From positions 52,695 through 116,694 of the forward strand of contig JAAUSO010000002.1 in the NCBI GenBank assembly GCA_012033205.1: DNA of 64,000 bases. The letters are read 5' to 3'. A program made the translations under genes and the position numbers. Numbering within the stretch: the first letter of the stretch is position 1; each line of letters begins with the position of its first letter. This document shows positions 37,144 to 47,190 of this stretch, piece after piece. The notes below the pieces were generated by a model that was not told the DNA's origin, did not search any database, and saw only the letters and a program-made list of their open reading frames with translations. The stretch comes from Richelia sp. SL_2_1 (GTDB lineage: Bacteria; Cyanobacteriota; Cyanobacteriia; Cyanobacteriales; Nostocaceae).

Positions 37144-38448
37144 TTATTTAAAAATCAAATCCAACCTCTGCTGTGATTCCTTTAAAGCGTCTTTCGGATT
37201 ACTTTTACCCAATAAAACCGCTTCCATCGCTCTACCAATGCTTTCCGAAACTCTACTATAACCTGTAAAAACTGGACGACTCCGCCCATATTGTGCTTGT
37301 TGTAAAAAGACTTGTGCTGTTGGCTGTTTTTCAATATAAGCTTGATACTTTTCACTTTGACGCGACTTTAAATTTGTTGGTAAATAACCAGTTCCTAACG
37401 CCCATTCTGTTTGAAATTCTTCACTTACTACATATTCGGCAAACTCAAAAGCCGCTTTTTCTCTTTCCGGTGTAGTTTTAAATAAAAACAGATTTTCGCC
37501 GCCAATACTGGTAGCTTGACTTTCATTTTTAGGAATCGGAAATACGCCAAAGTCACCATTTTTTATATCATTATTAATATAAGTCAAAGTCCAAGGTCCT
37601 GTTACCTGCATTGCGACTTTACCAGCGACAAAAGCATCAGTTTCAAAACCTCTTTCCGGTGCAGATAATATTGCAGAACCATCTTTAACTAAATCTTGCC
37701 ATAATTGTAAAGCGGATATTGCTCCTTGATTATTTACTAAATCCACCTTTGCAGCTTCCATCGCTAATTCACCACCAGCACTCCACATAAAAGGTAGCCA
37801 TATAAATACGGTAAATTCTCCTTTTCCTAAAGGTAAAAAGATACCGTGCTGGTCAATTTTATTATCTCCATTAGTATCACGAGTTAACGTTTTTGCTACT
37901 TGACGAAACTCCTCCCAGTTAACAGGTAATTTGTTAATTCCCGCCGCTTTAAACAAACTTGGACGATAAAAAATTCCCACATTATTAGTAGCAAAAGGTA
38001 CTGACCAAATTTGATTTTGATACTTCATTGAATCAAACAAAGTGGGGTCAATTTGATCTTTCACAGGGGATTGATTGAGCATTTCATCCAATGGTACTAA
38101 AGCATCTAATTCTACTAATTGTCCCGCAATTGTCGGATTAAACCATAATAAATCTGGTGGTGCATTTCCCACTACAGCCGCCAAAATCTTCGGCATTTGT
38201 TGATCTGGTTGTCCTACATACAGCGACTCTACCTGAATATACGGATGATTTTGATTAAATTTATCTACTAACTTTTGCAACACATCGCGATTAGAAGGTG
38301 GATTTACTCCTTGCCATAAAGTAAGATGGGTTACATTATTTTGCTGCGAAGTAAAAGAACTTTGGCATCCAGTGGTGAATAATATACAAACTATTAATAG
38401 AATGAATAACTTTTTATAAGACATATTTTTTGGGTACATTAGATTCAT
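37144..38448 (-). CDS. sugar ABC transporter substrate-binding lipoprotein
   Basis: 434 residues. The lipobox is in ILFTTGCQSS (Cys about 28). The body matches extracellular solute-binding protein family 1: LTLWQGVNPP, LVDKFNQNHPYIQVE, YVGQPDQQMPKILAAVVGN, KVAMQVTGPWTL and EFAEYVVSEEFQ. It binds a sugar in the periplasm for a CUT1 importer. The likely permeases lie at 2375-4134, in the same window but 33 kb away; this gene has no transporter neighbours. Single-gene unit facing uppS. Confidence 0.9.
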   Translation of the reverse strand: MNLMYPKNMSYKKLFILLIVCILFTTGCQSSFTSQQNNVTHLTLWQGVNPPSNRDVLQKLVDKFNQNHPYIQVESLYVGQPDQQMPKILAAVVGNAPPDLLWFNPTIAGQLVELDALVPLDEMLNQSPVKDQIDPTLFDSMKYQNQIWSVPFATNNVGIFYRPSLFKAAGINKLPVNWEEFRQVAKTLTRDTNGDNKIDQHGIFLPLGKGEFTVFIWLPFMWSAGGELAMEAAKVDLVNNQGAISALQLWQDLVKDGSAILSAPERGFETDAFVAGKVAMQVTGPWTLTYINNDIKNGDFGVFPIPKNESQATSIGGENLFLFKTTPEREKAAFEFAEYVVSEEFQTEWALGTGYLPTNLKSRQSEKYQAYIEKQPTAQVFLQQAQYGRSRPVFTGYSRVSESIGRAMEAVLLGKSNPKDALKESQQRLDLIFK

Positions 38449-38486
38449 TATTCCGTTATTTTAAGGATTAAAGTCCTAACTACCAA

Positions 38487-38532
38487 CAAAAAATTAAAAT
38501 TAAAATTAAAATTAAAATTAAAATTAAAATTT
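38487..38532. repeat. AAATTA hexamer tandem repeat
   Basis: About seven perfect copies of AAATTA between the divergent sugar-binding lipoprotein and YebC genes. It is a simple AT tract in a promoter region. Confidence 0.85.
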
Positions 38533-38642
38533 TGTGTTTGTACAAAGCTCTAGGTAAAATGCTTTGCTAAAGTAAATTTTAGAGAAAAAATAAATATATT
38601 CTAGTTATTCGAGTTATTTAATCGATTTTATAGGTTGGGATT

Positions 38643-39401
38643 ATGGCAGGACACAGTAAATGGGCAAATATTAAGCGTCAGAAAGCTCGTGTAGACGCGA
38701 AGAGAGGTAAAACTTTTACTCAACTATCTCGTGCAATTATTGTCGCAGCTAGAAATGGTGTACCAGATCCCAACGGTAACTTTCAACTCCGCACCGCAAT
38801 CGAAAAAGCCAAAGCCGCAGGTATTCCTAACGATAATATCGAAAGGGCGATCGCCAAGGGTGCGGGTACATTTACGGATGATGAGGCAGCATTTGAGGAA
38901 ATACGCTACGAAGGTTACGGACCAGGTGGTGTAGCAATTTTAATTGAAGCTTTGACAGATAACCGCAATCGTACAGCAGCTGATTTACGGGCAGCTTTTA
39001 GCAAAAATGGCGGCAATCTTGGGGAAACTGGTTGCGTTAGCTGGATGTTTGATCAAAAAGGTGTTTGTATTATTCAAAATGTCACCAATGAAGAAAAACT
39101 TCTCGAAGCTTCTTTAGAAGGTGGTGCAGAATTTTACGAAATGACTGACGATGATATGGCTGAAGTTTTAGCAGAAGTCACAGATTTAGAAAACCTTAAT
39201 CAAACACTCCAAGAAGAAGGTTTTGATGTTACAGATGTCGAATTACGTTGGATTCCCAGCAACAATATTGATGTCACTGACTCCGAACAAGCACGGATGC
39301 TTATCAAGTTAATTGATACTCTGGAATCTTTAGACGACGTGCAAAATGTGACAGCTAACTTTGATATGGCTGAGGATTTAATGGCTGCAAGCTTTCGTTA
39401 A
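38643..39401 (+). CDS. YebC/PmpR family protein
   Basis: 252 residues, the full family length. It opens MAGHSKWANIKRQKARVDAK, the invariant start, and contains AKAAGIPNDNIERAIAKG and YEGYGPGGVAILIEALTDNR. YebC proteins have been described as DNA-binding regulators and, more recently, as ribosome-associated factors helping translate proline-rich stretches. Cytosolic. Stand-alone here; the convergent end carries no gene. Confidence 0.96.
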   Translation: MAGHSKWANIKRQKARVDAKRGKTFTQLSRAIIVAARNGVPDPNGNFQLRTAIEKAKAAGIPNDNIERAIAKGAGTFTDDEAAFEEIRYEGYGPGGVAILIEALTDNRNRTAADLRAAFSKNGGNLGETGCVSWMFDQKGVCIIQNVTNEEKLLEASLEGGAEFYEMTDDDMAEVLAEVTDLENLNQTLQEEGFDVTDVELRWIPSNNIDVTDSEQARMLIKLIDTLESLDDVQNVTANFDMAEDLMAASFR

Positions 39402-39508
39402 AGACAGTTGATAGTTAATTTTTCACATCTCCCCCCATCTTTCCCCCCCTTGCCTAAATCCTTCAAAATACGTCACAATATATGAAAATGCTGTGATTAA
39501 TCTTAACA

Positions 39509-40771
39509 ATGGCGCAAGCGCAGCTTCCTACAACTATTTCACCTTCCCAATCCCTTGCCGAAAAACGAGGGTATGATTACGATTTGGTAATTGTCGGTGG
39601 CGGAATTATCGGCTTAACTCTAGCCGCTGCCTTAAATAATTCGGGGCTAAAAATACTTTTAATCGAAGCAAAAGCCCAATCTGCTTCGGTAGCTAAGGGA
39701 CAAGCCTATGCAATACATATGCTGTCGGCGTTGATTTATCAAGGAATTGGCATTTGGGACAAGATATTACCCCAAATCGAAACTTACAACCGTGTGCGTC
39801 TTTCTGATGCCGATTATCCGCGTGTAGTAGAATTTAATACTTCGGATATCGGTAGTCAAGATTTAGGTTATGTAGCCGAACATCAAGCACTGTTGTATCC
39901 CTTGCAGGAATTTGTCAAAGCCAGTCCGAATGTCACTTATTTATGTCCAGCATCCGTAATAAATACAGAGTACCTGGAAAAAGTAGCGACGGTAGAGGTT
40001 AAAGTCGCAGGAGAAATTTGCACGATTCGTAGCCATTTAGTAGTAGCTGCTGACGGTGGAAATTCCCGCATTCGTGAAGCTGCGGGCATTAAAACCAGAG
40101 GTTGGAAATATTGGCAATCATGTATTGTGGCATTTGTCAAGCCAGAAAAATCTCACAATCATACAGCTTACGAAAAATTTCAGTCCAGTGGACCATTTGC
40201 GATATTACCGCTACCGGGAAACCGTTGTCGAATTGTGTGGACAGCACCCCACGCAGAAGCAAAAGCCTTGTGTGAACTGGATGACGAGCAATTTTTGGCG
40301 GAATTGCAACAGCGTTTTGGCGAGCATTTGGGTAAATTGGAATTACTCGGCTCGCGCTTTGTTTTTCAAGTACAGTTAATGCAAAGCGATCGCTATATTT
40401 TGCACCGACTAGCTTTAATCGGCGATGCAGCACACAAATGTCATCCCGTAGGTGGACAAGGTTTAAACTTAGGAATCCGCGATGCAGCAGCCTTAGCGGA
40501 GGTAATTCAAGAAGCCCATTTGACTGGTAAAGATATTGGAGATATTAAAGTACTCAAAACCTACGAACGTTGGCGTAAACGAGAGAATGTAGCGATTTTA
40601 GCCTTTACAGATTTGTTAGATAGAGTATTTTCCAATCAGTTCTTACCCGTAGTCATCGCCAGACGCTTTGGTTTATGGATAATGCAGCGCGTACCTTTGA
40701 TCAGAATATTTAATCTTAAATTAATGATTGGCTTAAAAGGTAGAACCCCGAAATTATCACGGATTAATTGA
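39509..40771 (+). CDS. FAD-dependent monooxygenase, UbiH/COQ6-like
   Basis: 420 residues. The FAD-binding start is DLVIVGGGIIGLTLAAAL (about 25-42). The second flavin motif is LIGDAAHKCHPVGGQGLNLG (about 307-326). The middle DG motif is VVAADGGNSRIREAAG. This is the UbiH/UbiF/COQ6 hydroxylase group. Cyanobacteria lack ubiquinone, so the homologue probably acts on plastoquinone-related or other aromatic compounds; the substrate is not certain. Single gene. The first 24 residues form a short polar extension. Confidence 0.9.
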   Translation: MAQAQLPTTISPSQSLAEKRGYDYDLVIVGGGIIGLTLAAALNNSGLKILLIEAKAQSASVAKGQAYAIHMLSALIYQGIGIWDKILPQIETYNRVRLSDADYPRVVEFNTSDIGSQDLGYVAEHQALLYPLQEFVKASPNVTYLCPASVINTEYLEKVATVEVKVAGEICTIRSHLVVAADGGNSRIREAAGIKTRGWKYWQSCIVAFVKPEKSHNHTAYEKFQSSGPFAILPLPGNRCRIVWTAPHAEAKALCELDDEQFLAELQQRFGEHLGKLELLGSRFVFQVQLMQSDRYILHRLALIGDAAHKCHPVGGQGLNLGIRDAAALAEVIQEAHLTGKDIGDIKVLKTYERWRKRENVAILAFTDLLDRVFSNQFLPVVIARRFGLWIMQRVPLIRIFNLKLMIGLKGRTPKLSRIN

Positions 40772-40795
40772 TGATTCCACGGATTTCACGGATTT

Positions 40796-40877
40796 AATTA
40801 CCCATTACCCATTACCCATTACCCCTTACCCATTACCTATTACCTATTACCAATTACCCATTACCCATTACCAATTA
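40796..40877. repeat. ATTACCC heptamer tract
   Basis: About eleven ATTACCC/ATTACCT/ATTACCA heptamers after the monooxygenase gene. The preceding TTCACGGATTTAATTACCC sequence is also found before the tract at 51511, so both tracts may sit in the same dispersed element. Confidence 0.88.
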
Positions 40878-40982
40878 TCAATTTTCTCAAAAAAAATCAA
40901 AATTGCTCACTCAGATCGGTTCATTTACCCGCTAGTGATGTTAAAGTGCAAAATATTCTTGTGAAATTCTCAGCGGGTATCA

Positions 40983-43201
40983 ATGCTGAAGAAGCTACAG
41001 AAAAAACAAATTTCTCTGATTGCTGGTGCAGGAATCTGTGCCTTCCTGGTTGGAGCTATGGTTTCAGCCCCCCAAATTGGCAAAAATTTGGGGCAATTAT
41101 TCAATGGTAATAGTCAGCCTGAGCCGATATCTGAGGCGAATATAGCCAAATCTGTTGTTTTACCTTTGGTAAATCAATCTCCCAAAGAGCGTGCGACTAA
41201 ATTGGCTGAAATTGCCAAAGGTTCAGCCTCTGTTGAACAATATCGCGCTCGCTATCTTTTGGCTAATGATTTATTAGAAAAAAACCAAGCAACGGAGGCT
41301 ATGAAGTTACTTGATGGTCTCGAAAGAGATTATAAAGCTCTTGCGCCCTATGTTTTATTACAACAAGCTCGTGCATATGATATTTTAGGTGAAAATGGTA
41401 AAGCTTCCGATCAAAGGCAAGCTGTTATTAGAGATTATTCTCAAGAGCCAGTTGCTGCAAAGGCTTTGTATTTAATTGGAGCCGAAGAATACCAAAATAA
41501 AGCGATCGCTGAATTTCCTTCTAACCCTTTAACCTGGGAAATTATTAAAGGACGTTTGCAAAATAATCCCAATCAGCCAGAATTACAATTAATTCTCGCC
41601 AAACAAGCTTTTGAACAACCCGGAATTGTTCCGGTGTTAGATGCGCTAGTTAAAGAACCAACCCTTAAACCAGAGGATTGGCAAATAATTGGGAATGCCT
41701 ATTGGGAAAATAAGCAATTCGGGAAAGCAGCCGCAGCTTACGCAAAAGCAACTCCTACCGCAGAAAATTTTTACCGTCATGGTAGAGGATTACAAATTGG
41801 TGGGGAAAGAGAAAAGGCTCAAATCGTTTATCAACAAATGCTTAATAAATTTCCTGATGAGCCGGAAACAGGAAAAGCTTTGTTAGGTTTGGCAGATTTA
41901 ACAAAGACGGGTAGCGAAAGTTTACCTTTTCTTGACCAAATAATTGCCAAATTCCCAGAGCAAGCAGGGGAAGCATTAATTCGTAAATCTAAAATTCTCC
42001 AATCCCAGAATAATGATTCAGGTGCTAGGGAAGCTTTAAAACTACTAATTACTAAGTTTGCCAAAAGCGAAGAAGCAGCAGAATACCGCTGGAAAATCGC
42101 CCAAGAAAAAGCTAAAGCTAGAGATTTTCAAGCTGCATGGGAATGGGCTCAACCGATTCCACTGCAAAATCCTACTAGTATTCTGGCTCCTAGAGCCGGT
42201 TTTTGGGCTGGTAAATGGGCTACAAAACTTGGTCAAGAAGCTAAAGCAAAACAAACTTATGAGTATGTACTTAGTAATTTTCCTTACTCTTATTACGCAT
42301 GGCGTTCCGCAGCAACTTTAGGCTTGGAAGTTGGTAATTTTAATACTGTGCGTGATATGAGTCCGGAATGGTAGAGCGGATACCTCCTTTACCACCCGCA
42401 GGTACCGATACTTTTAAAGAGTTGTATTTATTAGGACAAGAGCGAGACGCTTGGCTGCAATGGGAAACTGAATTCCAGAATAAGCAACAGCCAACTATCG
42501 CCGAACAGTTTACTGAAGGTTTGATGCAATTGGCAAGAAGAAATTATGTCGGGGGAATTTCTACGGTAAGCAAGTTAGAAGATAGGGAAAAGCCTGAAGA
42601 AAAAGCACAATATCAGGAATTGAGTCGAACAAATATGTATTGGCAGGCTCGTTATCCATTTCCTTATTTTGACCTGATTAACAAGTGGTCTAAAGAACGT
42701 CAACTTAATCCTTTCTTGGTAGTTGCACTGATACGTCAGGAGTCGAGATTTCAAGAAAAAATTAAATCTGTGGCTGATGCTACTGGTTTGATGCAGGTAC
42801 TGCCGAGTACAGCAAAATGGATTGCACCGCAAATCAACGTAGATTATGCTACCACCGATTTAACAGACCCCAATGACAATATTATGTATGGTACCTGGTA
42901 TTTAGACAGTACTCACAAGCAATACCAAGATAACTCATTATTGGCGATCGCTAGTTATAATGCAGGCCCGGGAAATGTTTCTAAGTGGTTGACAACTTTA
43001 CCAAAAGATGATCCGGATGAGTTTGTCGAAGCTATTCCCTTTCCCGAAACTAAAGATTACGTTCGTCAAGTATTGGGAAATTACTGGAATTATCTGCGGA
43101 TTTACAACCCCCAGATATCTCAGTTAGTAGCTCAATATTCTGCAAAACAACCCCAGCTTACTGGGCAAGAAGCCCAGAAACCAGCAGTAACTAGCAATTA
43201 G
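40983..43201 (+). pseudogene. soluble lytic murein transglycosylase (Slt-like), frameshifted
   Basis: The first frame (40983-42374, 463 residues) has an N-terminal signal anchor (about 8-28) and helical TPR-like repeats (about 60-460). It stops right after RDMSPEW. The second frame (from about 42368) continues VERIPPLPPAGTDTFKELYL and ends with the lysozyme-like SLT domain: NPFLVVALIRQESRFQEKI (catalytic Glu), ATGLMQVLPSTAKW and LAIASYNAGPGNVSKW. Cyanobacterial homologues are single proteins of about 730-740 residues; the fused length here is about 740. One extra base in GGAATGG (about 42368) restores the frame. It cleaves peptidoglycan in the periplasm. Sequencing error or recent mutation. 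Confidence 0.85.
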
Positions 43202-43202
43202 T

Positions 43203-43246
43203 TAGGTTAAAGGTTAAAGGTTAAAGGTTAAAGGTTAAAGGTTAAA
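43203..43246. repeat. GGTTAAA heptamer tract
   Basis: Six copies of the heptamer GGTTAAA directly after the transglycosylase stop. Confidence 0.9.
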
Positions 43247-43270
43247 TATGAAGAAGGTAAGAATGGGGAT

Positions 43271-43417
43271 GAGAAGTCGGGTTTTTACGATGATTGTCTT
43301 TTCTCACTGATATTTAAGCTAAAAACCCGACTTCTGATTGTGATGTGGGATGAGAAGTCGGGTTTTTACGATCATTGTCTTTTCTCACAGACATTTAAGC
43401 TAAAAACCCGACTTCTG
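43271..43417. repeat. AAGTCGGGTTTTT palindromic element, tandem pair
   Basis: Two nearly identical elements (43271-43335, 43351-43417): GAGAAGTCGGGTTTTTACGA, an interior with ATTGTCTTTTCTCAC, then CTAAAAACCCGACTTCTGA. They differ at only a few interior positions, so the duplication looks recent. Each forms a long hairpin. Confidence 0.92.
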
Positions 43418-43557
43418 AAGATTAGTATCATTAAAATCTTATCAATCAATTTAATCATTAATTTCCGATTTTGTATGTAATATTACTTAGATAAATTGGA
43501 TATGCATAGTATAAATATAATCATTGATTAAGTTGATATCAAACATAAGGTGTTTCG

Positions 43558-44208
43558 ATGAATGAAGATTTTTTATTTGTACTACTTAAAGTTATTTGGC
43601 AGGATTTAATAGAGGATGTAGCTTATGATTCAACAAAACAAAATTGGCAAGTCCTTCAAACCGTTATTGATGAAAATAAGCATAATAAACAGGTTAACCA
43701 AAGTTTAATTATTGCATTAAACAAGTGTTTTTACTCTTCAAGCAAAATTATTGCCGAAAGATGTCGAGAAGAATTGATTAAAAAGTCTACTTTTATTCAG
43801 TATCGTGGAGCAAAAATTTATAGCCCTCCGCAGAATGATACAGATATTAGAAATTTAGAACAGAAAATTAAATTTCTAGAAAAGCAATTAAAGCAAACTG
43901 GTAAAAAACATTCAAATAATCAATCCTTTCTAATTTTGAATCAAGTTGAAGAGTTAGTAAAGCAATTATTTCAATCAGGTTATCAATCTTACCATGAAGA
44001 TAAGGATATAGATCATAAACTATTTGCAGAAGTAGAAAAAGATTGTAATGTAGATATTTATAAAACTGCTCTCAGGGATGATGAAAATGGTTTACGCAAA
44101 CAAATTTTTAACGGCTTTTTGATAGAAGTTGAGTCATTAGAACAGCTTAATCGTATCTTTAATGCTAGGACATATTTAATATTAAAGCAAATACGTAATA
44201 AATTTTAA
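43558..44208 (+). CDS. hypothetical protein with coiled-coil segment
   Basis: 216 residues from ATG 43558. The N-terminal 85 residues are helical. A coiled coil (about 97-118, RNLEQKIKFLEKQLKQTGKK) leads to a C-terminal helical domain. No family, catalytic motif or signal is recognised. Its stop overlaps by three bases the stop of the GH3-like gene on the other strand, so the two are tightly convergent. Codon use and AT content resemble the neighbours. Confidence 0.6.
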   Translation: MNEDFLFVLLKVIWQDLIEDVAYDSTKQNWQVLQTVIDENKHNKQVNQSLIIALNKCFYSSSKIIAERCREELIKKSTFIQYRGAKIYSPPQNDTDIRNLEQKIKFLEKQLKQTGKKHSNNQSFLILNQVEELVKQLFQSGYQSYHEDKDIDHKLFAEVEKDCNVDIYKTALRDDENGLRKQIFNGFLIEVESLEQLNRIFNARTYLILKQIRNKF

Positions 44209-45935
44209 AATAAGTTATTTTTCACCTCAATAGTTTTGACAATTGCATCTTTATCTTCCCTAGTTGCTTGATTGCATAAAATCTTCCATTTATACTGTAC
44301 TTCACGCTTACCTTTATCTACTTCCCGACGACATTCAGCTTCATGCCAACCTTGACGCATTAAATGTAATATTGGTAAATGTAATCTTTGCGATTTTCTT
44401 TTTTGGTCGTATTCTATATTTACTTGTGTTAAAGCTTTATCAAGCTCTGAGATGAATTTTTGTTGTAACCAAGTATGAGAAATATTATTTGTTAATTCTA
44501 AATAAAATTCATAAAGTGATTTTTCAAAATTCGGTGTTACTCGATAATATCTAATCGGAAAGTTGAAGTGTATTTTTATTTTTTCTATTGCTAGAATAAT
44601 ATGATTAACGTGTATTTTCTCTCCGGTAATATTGGTCATGTCTTTACCTTTACGAATAAATGCAAGTAGTGGTGTTTGATGGTAAAAACCTGTAACTTCA
44701 ACAATATCGTTGATGTGGTAACGGTATAATCCACCTGTTGTGGTTAATAAAATGCTGTAACGTTTACCTAGCTCTAATTCGTAAGCCGATAATACGGGAA
44801 AGTTTGATGTTTCTAAATCTTCTTCCGGGATAAATTCGTAGTAATTCGTATTGATAGCTAAAATGCCAGATGAGGTATTGTCTAGATAAGGTAAAGTCAT
44901 TTGTGCTTCACTAGCGAGATATCCTAAATCACGAATCGGTAAATCTCCAAAAACATCAGATAATTTTTCTGCTTGAGTTCCCACACTTCCACCAATCCAA
45001 CAACTAATTAAATTAAGATGTTTCCAATAGTCTTTGGGTAATAGATTATTTGTTTTTTCTACAATTATTTCTAATTCTTTAGCTCGTTTTGCTTGGGGTT
45101 TAAATAATTTTTGTAGCTTGGAGATAACTTCAGGTTGATGAGATGATTTAATATCTATTTTTCCATCATAAATTGAACGAATCAGTTCTTCTTTATGAGT
45201 ATCGATAAATCCAGCAATGCGGAGGAGAGTACTGGGGTTAGGAGTGCAAATAAAAGATACTTGTCGGGATAAAAGAAATAACGCGATCGCAATATATTTT
45301 TCCTCATAATTTTTCAGTTGCAAAACTTGATGAGGGATAGCATAGGAACTGCGAATAATAGCGGGAATATTCTCATAAATTCTGCCGGAAATACTACCAT
45401 AAGGAATTCCTGAAGCAGTGTAACCTTCAATAGCAGAACTAACAATACCAACTGAGGCAAAATCTAGAAATTGAGGATGAGTTAAAAGAATGCGATAAAG
45501 CCATTGTCTCATTAACTCAGACGTTAATTTTTCCGACTGCTTGGTTACAGGTATATATTTGGGTTTACCCGTCGTACCGCTAGTCACATTGAACATAAAA
45601 GGTTGTTCGGTAGTTAAAACCGATTGTTCACCTTTAATAACCCGATCGCAATAAGGACGTAATTGCTCATAATCTCGAATTGGAACAGCTTTACGGTAAT
45701 CTTTTTCAGTTTTAATTTGAGAAAAATTATGTTCTTTACCGAAAACTGTGTTCTGATTTTTATTCAGCAGTTTCAATAAGAATTCTTGCTGAGTTTCTTT
45801 TGGTTTTGTCGCTGTAATATCTAGCTGTTTTGCTAAGTATTTACCTTGTAGTTTAACGGCTAATTTTAATATTAAAGACATTTTTTTATTTGATTTTATT
45901 TTTTTAAACGCAAAGTAGCGCAAAGGTTTACGCAA
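44205..45935 (-). CDS. GH3 family acyl-acid amido synthetase-like enzyme
   Basis: 576 residues. The three ATP/AMP-binding motifs of GH3 enzymes are visible: FMFNVTSGTTGKPKYIPVTK (about 108-127), DLGYLASEAQMTLP (about 329-342) and GGLYRYHINDIVEVTGF (about 401-417). GH3 proteins adenylate a carboxylic acid and join it to an amino acid or amine; the plant members conjugate auxin and jasmonate. The bacterial substrates are mostly unknown. It is the last gene of a minus-strand operon, 36 bp after an enolase-superfamily enzyme, which follows a diiron oxidase. I infer a tailoring or condensation step in a small-molecule pathway. The ATG at 45935 may be slightly upstream of the true start (MSLILKL, 45881). 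Confidence 0.9.
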   Translation of the reverse strand: MRKPLRYFAFKKIKSNKKMSLILKLAVKLQGKYLAKQLDITATKPKETQQEFLLKLLNKNQNTVFGKEHNFSQIKTEKDYRKAVPIRDYEQLRPYCDRVIKGEQSVLTTEQPFMFNVTSGTTGKPKYIPVTKQSEKLTSELMRQWLYRILLTHPQFLDFASVGIVSSAIEGYTASGIPYGSISGRIYENIPAIIRSSYAIPHQVLQLKNYEEKYIAIALFLLSRQVSFICTPNPSTLLRIAGFIDTHKEELIRSIYDGKIDIKSSHQPEVISKLQKLFKPQAKRAKELEIIVEKTNNLLPKDYWKHLNLISCWIGGSVGTQAEKLSDVFGDLPIRDLGYLASEAQMTLPYLDNTSSGILAINTNYYEFIPEEDLETSNFPVLSAYELELGKRYSILLTTTGGLYRYHINDIVEVTGFYHQTPLLAFIRKGKDMTNITGEKIHVNHIILAIEKIKIHFNFPIRYYRVTPNFEKSLYEFYLELTNNISHTWLQQKFISELDKALTQVNIEYDQKRKSQRLHLPILHLMRQGWHEAECRREVDKGKREVQYKWKILCNQATREDKDAIVKTIEVKNNLF

Positions 45936-45960
45936 AGGAATGCAGAGGTTTAACGAAAGT
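45905..45960. repeat. AACGCAAAG/TACGCAAAGG repeat at an operon junction
   Basis: AACGCAAAGTAGCGCAAAGG and TTTACGCAAAGGAATGCAGAGG overlap the proposed 5' end of the GH3 gene. It is the same kind of dispersed repeat as at 9385 and 25690, and makes the upstream start of GH3 doubtful. Confidence 0.6.
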
Positions 45961-45971
45961 TTTGTGTTTGG

Positions 45972-47123
45972 TTACAAATTAATAATTTTATGAGCATACT
46001 TTTGCAATATGCTATCTTTGACTTCAATACCTAATCCCGGTTTACGCAACAAACCAGCTTTACCACCGTTACCAAAATGAATACTTTCGGTACTAATATC
46101 TTCGGTTAATAAAAGTTTTCCGTAAGAACCTTCAATAAACAGCAAATCATCTAAATAAGCAGCAAGATGTCTCCCAGCAGCAGAAAGAATCGCTGTTTCT
46201 CCAACTTGACATCCCAACTGTAGTTTTATTCCTTTGCTGAGTGCTAATTTAGCTATTTCTAAAGTTTGAGCAATACCCCCACATTTGGAAATCCGCAAGT
46301 TAAAGAAGTCACAAGCATTGTTTGCAATTAAAGTTTTAGCATCCTCTACAGTAACCAAAGATTCATCAACCATAATGGGAATAGGTGACTTTGCTTTTAA
46401 CTCTGCTAAAGTTTCCGGTTTGCAACGAGGTATTGGTTGTTCAACGCTATCTATTTGTAACTCTGCTAATTTTTGGAAAGCATTAATAGCAGATTCAACA
46501 TCGTAAATACCATTACCATCAATTCGTAAAGAAACTTCAGCACCAACGACTTTCCGGATAGCTTGGATGCGAGCATAATCCTCTTCTCCAGTTGTTTTAA
46601 TTTTGATATGTTGCAGTCCAAATAATTTGAAATATTTGGCATTTTTTAGCGCTTTTTCTATAGAAGAAGAAGTAATGACACCGCTATATATAACTGAATT
46701 GCGTTTAGGTGGAATAATTTTTGCTAAAGAAATATTTTGACTTTTCAATAAACAATCAATAATCGCAAGTTCAAAGCCAGTTTTTGCTGCATTTGGTGCA
46801 ATAATACCATCTGTTTTTGTAGAAGGAATGCTTTTAGAGATATCAGAAAGATAGGTAAGAGGTTCTGAGGAGTTATTAAAAAGAGGATAATCAATTTGAG
46901 AGATAGCAGGAAATATTTCCTCAGCCATGAATTTTAAGCAAGATGAAACAGTTTCTCCTGTAACGTAAGCTCTAGCAACAGCTTCTCCATAACCAATTGT
47001 TCCATCTTCACCTTGAATCTTGACAACGATTGAATCCGAATAAGTTCTAGATTTAAGGCTATGGGAGAAAGTTTCTATAAAAGGAATTTTCAACGCAAAT
47101 AATGTTGCTTTAATTATTTTCAT
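45972..47123 (-). CDS. enolase-superfamily enzyme, dipeptide epimerase/muconate cycloisomerase-like
   Basis: 383 residues. The barrel-type active site of the MLE subgroup is complete: K174-I-K176, metal ligands D202 (RIDGNG), E228 (SVEQPI) and D253 (IMVDES), and the second base K280 (RISKCGG). The N-terminal capping domain (1-125) is normal. Such enzymes epimerise L-Ala-D/L-Glu or other dipeptides, racemise N-acyl amino acids, or cycloisomerise. Specificity cannot be read from the motifs. It is the middle gene of the oxidase/epimerase/GH3 operon (67 bp and 36 bp spacing). With GH3 as neighbour, an N-acyl amino acid or dipeptide-like substrate is attractive. Confidence 0.9.
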   Translation of the reverse strand: MKIIKATLFALKIPFIETFSHSLKSRTYSDSIVVKIQGEDGTIGYGEAVARAYVTGETVSSCLKFMAEEIFPAISQIDYPLFNNSSEPLTYLSDISKSIPSTKTDGIIAPNAAKTGFELAIIDCLLKSQNISLAKIIPPKRNSVIYSGVITSSSIEKALKNAKYFKLFGLQHIKIKTTGEEDYARIQAIRKVVGAEVSLRIDGNGIYDVESAINAFQKLAELQIDSVEQPIPRCKPETLAELKAKSPIPIMVDESLVTVEDAKTLIANNACDFFNLRISKCGGIAQTLEIAKLALSKGIKLQLGCQVGETAILSAAGRHLAAYLDDLLFIEGSYGKLLLTEDISTESIHFGNGGKAGLLRKPGLGIEVKDSILQKYAHKIINL

Positions 47124-47190
47124 ATTTGATTTAAGATGTAGAGACGTAAAATATTACGTGTTCAAATAGATAGTTTTTGAAGACATTGAT

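Noticed and set aside
42368..43201. Separate lytic transglycosylase gene starting with ATG at 42368
   Set aside because: The sequence continues the upstream protein without loss and the fused length matches the family, so one frameshifted gene is the better reading.
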